A stretch of 64,000 nt of DNA from Sulfurimonas sp. (GTDB lineage: Bacteria > Campylobacterota > Campylobacteria > Campylobacterales > Sulfurimonadaceae): contig VMSZ01000056.1 in the NCBI GenBank assembly GCA_013791885.1, positions 23,995 to 87,994 of the forward strand. Direction: 5' to 3'. The notes beneath the pieces are model-generated. The model was not told the origin of the DNA and searched no databases. It saw only the letters and a list, made by a program, of their open reading frames with translations. Each line of letters starts with the position of its first letter. Position 1 is the first letter of the stretch. Shown piece after piece: positions 58,658-64,000 of this stretch. Made by a program: the position numbers and the translations under genes.

Positions 58658-59389
58658 TTGAGAATCTTTATTACCGGTGCAAGTAGTGGCTTAGGCGAAG
58701 AGTTTGCACGCCAATACGCGAGTAGTGAAGTTGAACTTATATTGCTCGCAAGACGAAAAGACAAACTTCAAAAACTCCAATTAGAATTGACTCCCAAGTG
58801 TAAAAGTGTTGAAATTATAATCGCTGACGTTACTGCGTTTGATGAACTGCAAGAAAAAATGAAACTTCTCGGTGCTGTCGATATTGTCATTCTAAACGCA
58901 GGTATCTCTCTTGGGCACTCTGCCGATATTACTCCATTCTCAGAGTTTAAAAAGTTATATGATGTCAACTTGCTCGCCAATCATGCAATTTTAGAGATTT
59001 TACTCCCGCGTTTTGTGGAGCAAAAATCTGGAAAAATAGTCTTTATCTCTTCACTTGCTTCTCTTATTTCTATGCCTAGTGCAAAAGCTTATTCGTCATC
59101 TAAACGGGCATTAAATGCATATGCCGAAGCAATCAGATATAAATATAAAAAAGAGGGTATTAAAGTTATAAATATTCTTCCCGGGTTTATACAAAGCGAG
59201 CTTACAGATAAAAATACGTTTTACATGCCATTTTTGCTGAGTGCGCAAGAGGGTGTAAAACGTATGAAAAACGCAATTGAAAAAAATAGACGTTTGTACG
59301 CATTTCCGCTTAGATTTAATTTAATCATTTTAGCTTTAAACTTACTTCCGAACTTTTTAAGAGAGAAAATTGTAGACTTTCTGAATTAA
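58658..59389 (+). CDS. Short-chain dehydrogenase/reductase, TTG start
   Basis: IFITGASSGLGEEFARQYA, ILNAGISLG, YSSSKRALNAYAEA. Confidence 0.92.
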   Translation: MRIFITGASSGLGEEFARQYASSEVELILLARRKDKLQKLQLELTPKCKSVEIIIADVTAFDELQEKMKLLGAVDIVILNAGISLGHSADITPFSEFKKLYDVNLLANHAILEILLPRFVEQKSGKIVFISSLASLISMPSAKAYSSSKRALNAYAEAIRYKYKKEGIKVINILPGFIQSELTDKNTFYMPFLLSAQEGVKRMKNAIEKNRRLYAFPLRFNLIILALNLLPNFLREKIVDFLN

Positions 59390-59461
59390 TTTATACGTCA
59401 AATGAAATTGCTGCCATGGCACCAATCTAGCCTGTAAAAAGGCATAAAAAAGGGTTTTTAA

Positions 59462-61531
59462 ATGGAACATATGAAAGTTATAGACAGCGTTTGTACGTAT
59501 TGTGGGACTGGTTGCGATATCGCGGCAAATGTGAACGTTCAAGAGAATAAGATTGAAAGTATCTTCGCTCATCCGGATGGAGTAGTTTCTCAAGGCAAGC
59601 TTTGTATAAAAGGCAAGTACGGTTTTGATTTTGTTGATGCGGAGGACAGACTTCGTATTCCCCGTATTCGTAAAAGCTTCTTAGAAAAAAATCCTGCCAT
59701 TAAAGAGGCTGTTGCTTCAACTTTGGTTGATTTGGATGCAACTTGGTATGAGACAAACTTAGAGAGTGCGACCACTGCATGTGCTATGAAACTCAAAGAA
59801 ATTCAAGCAAAGCACGGTAGAAAAAGTGTCTGTTCTATCGGCGGAGCGAGAACCTCTTGTGAGAGTTCGTACCTTTTTCAAAAATTTACACGCCACACAT
59901 TGAACTCTCCGCATGTAGATAATTGCGCGAGAGTTTGCCACTCTCCTTCACTTTCTGGAATGCGTAAAACTATTGGTGAAGGCGCTGCAACTAACCCTTA
60001 CAATGACATCTATAACTGCGAATTTATGATAGTTATAGGCTCAAATACGACGGAAGCACACCCAATTATTTCTAACCGTATAATTGATGTTGCCCGTGAG
60101 CATGACAATTTGGCTGTGTTTGATGTGCGTGAAATAAAATTGCACAGATTCTCAAAGTACAAGGGAATTATGCCTCATGAAGCGAATCTTCTTGTGCTTA
60201 ATATGCTTGCCTATGTCATCATCGACGAAGAGCTATATGATGAAAATTTTATAGCAGACAGAACAAAAGGTTTCCTTGATTTTAAAGCAAAAATTTTAGC
60301 GGATGAATACGCTAATCCGGACTATTTTCAGAAGATAGAGGGGTATGAGTATCTTTCTAAAATGATTCGCAAAGTTGCCCGTGAGTATGCGCTTAAAAAA
60401 TCTATGATTTTTTGGGGTCTGGGAATCACAGAACATATTGACGGTTCATACGCGGTTATGGCAATGACGCACTTGGCTCTTATGACTGGGAACATTGGAA
60501 AGAGCGGTGCCGGACTTATGCCTCTGCGTGGACAAAATAATGTTCAGGGGACATGTGACATGGGAATGCTTCCATATTATGACCCTGATTATCAGGTACC
60601 AAAAGAGATTGGACTAATGACGCCTCAGCTTGTCGATGCAATGCTCGAAGATGAGATAAAAGCGGTGCTCAATATCGGCGAAGATATTACGCATATTCAT
60701 CCAAATCTAAACAAAATAGACAGAGCTTTTGAAAAACTGGAACTTCTTTTTGTGCAAGAGCTGTTTATGACGGATGTCGCAAATCGTGCAGATATTGTAG
60801 TAGGAGTAAAATCAGCGTATGAGAAAACAGGTGTTTATGTAAACGCAATGCGTCGTTTGCACCTTTCTCAACCTCTTGTGAAATCAGACTTACCGGATGA
60901 CTGGGAAGTCCTTCAGATGCTTGATAATAAAATGGGCGGAAGTTATAACTACAAAAATTCCAACGAAGTATGGGATGAAGTAAGAGAAGTAGCCTACAGA
61001 CGTTTTAGCGGTGCCTCGTATGTCAGACTTGAACGCCATAGAAAACGCGGTCTTCAATGGCCTGTGCATACAGAAGATACGCCTATTTTACACCAACTCG
61101 ATTTTAGAACAGATGACGGCTTGGGCGAGTTTCATTATCATCAGTATAAACTCCGCGGTATGGTAGAAGAGATTTTAAATAAAACTCTGACGGGCTATCA
61201 TCTGACAACAGGAAGAACAATTGCTCATTACAATAATGCGGCACAGACTAAGCGTTCACCAAACCTTAACAAGCGTTATGATGAAGATGTTTTACTTGTA
61301 TATGAAGGTGACGCACATGAGTTCACGAGTGAGAAAGTTATACTCAAAAGTGAATTCGGTCAGACAAATCCACTCACTATAAAAATCACAGATAAGGTAC
61401 AGCCTAAAACATTGTTTTCGACTTTTCATCATGCAAGCTCGAAGATAAACAATCTTTTTGGGGACAAAAGTGATGAAGTGATTATGACGGCTGCGTTTAA
61501 GTCGATAAAAGTAGAAGTAATTAACTGTTAA
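59462..61531 (+). CDS. Formate dehydrogenase-like molybdopterin oxidoreductase, Cys at the Sec-equivalent position
   Basis: VCTYCGTGCDIA...KLCIKGKYG 4Fe-4S motif, DNCARVCHSPSLSGMRKTIGEGAATNPYND, GLGITEHIDGSYAVMAMTHLALMTGNIGK. Confidence 0.88.
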   Translation: MEHMKVIDSVCTYCGTGCDIAANVNVQENKIESIFAHPDGVVSQGKLCIKGKYGFDFVDAEDRLRIPRIRKSFLEKNPAIKEAVASTLVDLDATWYETNLESATTACAMKLKEIQAKHGRKSVCSIGGARTSCESSYLFQKFTRHTLNSPHVDNCARVCHSPSLSGMRKTIGEGAATNPYNDIYNCEFMIVIGSNTTEAHPIISNRIIDVAREHDNLAVFDVREIKLHRFSKYKGIMPHEANLLVLNMLAYVIIDEELYDENFIADRTKGFLDFKAKILADEYANPDYFQKIEGYEYLSKMIRKVAREYALKKSMIFWGLGITEHIDGSYAVMAMTHLALMTGNIGKSGAGLMPLRGQNNVQGTCDMGMLPYYDPDYQVPKEIGLMTPQLVDAMLEDEIKAVLNIGEDITHIHPNLNKIDRAFEKLELLFVQELFMTDVANRADIVVGVKSAYEKTGVYVNAMRRLHLSQPLVKSDLPDDWEVLQMLDNKMGGSYNYKNSNEVWDEVREVAYRRFSGASYVRLERHRKRGLQWPVHTEDTPILHQLDFRTDDGLGEFHYHQYKLRGMVEEILNKTLTGYHLTTGRTIAHYNNAAQTKRSPNLNKRYDEDVLLVYEGDAHEFTSEKVILKSEFGQTNPLTIKITDKVQPKTLFSTFHHASSKINNLFGDKSDEVIMTAAFKSIKVEVINC

Positions 61532-61541
61532 TTGTACATAT

Positions 61542-61566
61542 ACGCTCCCACGCAGAGCATGGGAGC
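61542..61566. repeat. REP-like palindrome (copy E)
   Basis: ACGCTCCCACGCAGAGCATGGGAGC, identical to copy B. Confidence 0.85.
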
Positions 61567-61570
61567 CAGA

Positions 61571-61598
61571 GAAGCTGTGCGAAGATGCACAGCTTTTT
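61571..61598. terminator. Terminator between convergent genes
   Basis: AAGCTGTGC gaagat GCACAGCTTTTT. Confidence 0.75.
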
Positions 61599-63999
61599 AT
61601 GCTTTGGAAGAAGCTTTCTCAATAACTCTCATAATCATTGCCGAAACATACGGAACACTCTGTACTAAAAGTGTTGAAGCAAAAACATATACTTCTACAA
61701 TCTCCTGCGTATTTGTCATAACCAGTGCAGTGAATGAACCAATTAATAAGAGTGCTAAAATAATTTCCTGATGAGAATTGTCTCCTGCAGCTTTTTTCGT
61801 GTTTCCGCCTTTTTCTGTACGTTTGAATGGAAGTGAATCTTTTACAAATCCGTCATATACCGCTTTAAAAATTGTAAGCTGTAAGCTCATAGCTGCAAGT
61901 GCACCTAAAAGAGAGTGGTAAAAGTTTGCTTTAACTCTTGTTCTGTAAAGTACAAACGCATGAATAACATTCACTAAAAACGCAGTTAAAATAGGCACGG
62001 TAAGTGCAATGGTAGGAATAGTTACTCCTACAAATATAATAACCGGAACCCAGACAATATTGAGCACTGCCGTTACTGGCCCAAGAGCGTCAGAGAGCCA
62101 GAAAAACCATCCTGTAATAAAGTGGTGCTTTTGGGCTTTTGTCAGCGTTTTAGACGATGGCATAAAATGCGCCCAATGTTTTTTAAGAATTTGAATTGCT
62201 CCATAAGCCCAACGGTGACGCTGCGTTTTAAAGGCTTCCATTGTGTCCGGAAGTAAGCCGTGACCATATCTTCTGTTTGTATAATGAGCACTGTATCCTG
62301 CCTCAAAAAGGCGAAGCCCAAGTTCGCTGTCTTCAACGATTGTATCTGTATTCCACTGACCGACTTCATCAAAGGCAGATTTGCGAATTAAGAGCATTGT
62401 GCCATGAGCTACAATAGCATTTTCTTCGTTACGCTCAACCATACCAATATCAAAAAATCCTGCATATTCTGCATTCATAGCAGTTTTTAAAAGAGACTCT
62501 TTTCCGTCTCTATGGTCTTGAGGCGCTTGAACCATTGCCACTTTTGTATCTTCAAAAATAGGTACCAAATCAACAAGCCAATTTGGAGAGATAACATAAT
62601 CAGCGTCTATTACAGCTAAAATTTCTGTCTCAGGATCCGCATACGGAAGGGCTTTATTCAATGCACCTGCTTTAAAGCCTTCACACTGAATGTCTAGATA
62701 GACAAATCTTTTACCTAGTTTTTCACATAACTCTTTGATAGGTGCTTTATAATAATCTTCAGGAGTATTGTTAATAATAACAAGTACTTCATAGTTTGTA
62801 TAATTAAGGTTTGAAAGAGCAACAAGTGTATCTTTAAGAACATGAGGCTGCTCTTTGTATGCCGGAACATGAATACTTACTAAAGGGACATGATTTGACT
62901 GGAGGTCAAGAGGAATAAGTCTTTTAGGGCGTCTTCCAAGAGTACATTTAAATAGTTCATTTGCTTTTGCAAGCGTAATAACGGTGAGAGGTATCATAAG
63001 TAAAGAACCCATTCCCCACATGACCCACATACCAAAGTTCATGTAGTGAATAAATGGATAAATAGCAGACATTACAATACCAAATGAGATACCTTGTGCC
63101 GCTAAACCGTAAGTCATTGCATGTAAAAAGTTCATACGCTGGTTACGTAGACCAAAGAAAGTGAGAAGTGCACCTATAAACGCAGCCGCACTCATTTGCA
63201 TAAACCAGTATGGCTCTATAAGAACGGCGCCTTGGAGTTCAAATTTTTGATTGCGGTCGGCATCAAAAATACCCCAGTACTGTCCCACGTTTCCTTCATG
63301 AATACCTTTCCAGGGTTGATCAAAAGCTTCAAGAAGGTTGTATTGAAAGCTCTCTTCTTTGGCTAAAATTAAAAATCTTCTGACAACTGTTGCCTGATTT
63401 TCCGCACTTGCAACTGAGCCCTGATTATTATAGCCTTGACTTGGCCAGCCAAACTCCCCAATAGTTACACGCTTGTCCGGAAATGCATTAACAACGTTAT
63501 GGTAAATATTTTTAAAGTAAGGAACAAACTCTTCAGCCTTAATTTTTTCCCAATACGGAAGCACGTGAATATTAATAAAATCAACTTCTTTTGCAAGTTC
63601 CGGATTGTCTATCCATAAGTTCCAAATTTCCGCAGTTGTTACACGTGGCTGGTGGTATTTTATAGGTGTTTTTTTCTCAACGACAGCAATAAATTGTTTA
63701 AAGTCACGAATAATCGCAATAAGCTCATCTACTGTCAAATCTCCGCGTAGCAGAACCTCATTCCCTACTATAATCGAGGAAATTGTGGCGTAGTACTCTG
63801 GAATAAGCTGCTTTGCTATCTCAATTTCTCTTTTATTATTCTCAGGATCACCTGAGAGCCACATTCCGTAATGCACTTGCATATTGAGTTTTTTGGCCTC
63901 CGGTAAAACAGCCTGAGCATCTTCAGAAGAGTAAACACGAATTTTTTTAGTAAACTTGCTGATAATTGTCAGATCTTTTAAAATCTCTTTTCCGCTGAG
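61597..63999 (-). CDS. Fusion of GH17-like beta-1,3-glucanase/transferase domain (N-term) and GT2 glycosyltransferase (C-term); 5' end beyond window
   Basis: GH17-like IGEFGWPSQGYNNQGSVASAENQA, NLLEAFDQPWKG; GT2 VSIHVPAYKEQPHVLKDTL, DADYVISPNWL, EDSELGLRLFEAGY, QRHRWAYGA. The frame stays open from the tracked Met to the window edge. Confidence 0.88.
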   Translation of the reverse strand, partial: LSGKEILKDLTIISKFTKKIRVYSSEDAQAVLPEAKKLNMQVHYGMWLSGDPENNKREIEIAKQLIPEYYATISSIIVGNEVLLRGDLTVDELIAIIRDFKQFIAVVEKKTPIKYHQPRVTTAEIWNLWIDNPELAKEVDFINIHVLPYWEKIKAEEFVPYFKNIYHNVVNAFPDKRVTIGEFGWPSQGYNNQGSVASAENQATVVRRFLILAKEESFQYNLLEAFDQPWKGIHEGNVGQYWGIFDADRNQKFELQGAVLIEPYWFMQMSAAAFIGALLTFFGLRNQRMNFLHAMTYGLAAQGISFGIVMSAIYPFIHYMNFGMWVMWGMGSLLMIPLTVITLAKANELFKCTLGRRPKRLIPLDLQSNHVPLVSIHVPAYKEQPHVLKDTLVALSNLNYTNYEVLVIINNTPEDYYKAPIKELCEKLGKRFVYLDIQCEGFKAGALNKALPYADPETEILAVIDADYVISPNWLVDLVPIFEDTKVAMVQAPQDHRDGKESLLKTAMNAEYAGFFDIGMVERNEENAIVAHGTMLLIRKSAFDEVGQWNTDTIVEDSELGLRLFEAGYSAHYTNRRYGHGLLPDTMEAFKTQRHRWAYGAIQILKKHWAHFMPSSKTLTKAQKHHFITGWFFWLSDALGPVTAVLNIVWVPVIIFVGVTIPTIALTVPILTAFLVNVIHAFVLYRTRVKANFYHSLLGALAAMSLQLTIFKAVYDGFVKDSLPFKRTEKGGNTKKAAGDNSHQEIILALLLIGSFTALVMTNTQEIVEVYVFASTLLVQSVPYVSAMIMRVIEKASSKA

Positions 64000-64000
64000 C

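Noticed and set aside
1-64000. CRISPR array, tRNA, rRNA, integrase/transposase or toxin-antitoxin module
   Set aside because: No regularly spaced direct repeats, cloverleaf-like sequences, rRNA segments or mobile-element proteins found on reading.

Overview
This is a chromosomal housekeeping window from an AT-rich Campylobacterota (epsilonproteobacterial, Sulfurimonas-like) genome. The lineage is inferred from gene content: cbb3 oxidase ccoNOQP with a DUF4006 gene, petABC bc1 complex, porCDAB, AddAB-type nuclease/helicase, DUF507 and MotE-like genes. I see no rRNA, tRNA, CRISPR array, prophage or intact transposon. The strongest unexplained signal is a dispersed octamer, AAACGCAG/CTGCGTTT. 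By eye it occurs about 49 times in 64 kb (23 on the + strand, 26 on the - strand). It falls in all three reading frames and sometimes forms inverted pairs, including a perfect 18-bp palindrome. Its density resembles DNA-uptake (USS/DUS) or Chi-like recombination signals, and it is concentrated in the window's own addA-like gene. Other points of interest: two families of intergenic hairpin repeats (a REP-like CTCGTTCCCACGC-type palindrome and a TGAAGCTTG-stem-CAGAGA element whose stem differs between copies); a recQ gene whose conserved N-terminus is encoded but has no ATG/GTG/TTG start; an untracked 29-aa membrane miniprotein in the cco operon; a complete three-gene AmmeMemoRadiSam cluster; and a GH17-GT2 fusion running off the right edge. 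All counts and coordinates were read by eye and should be recomputed.
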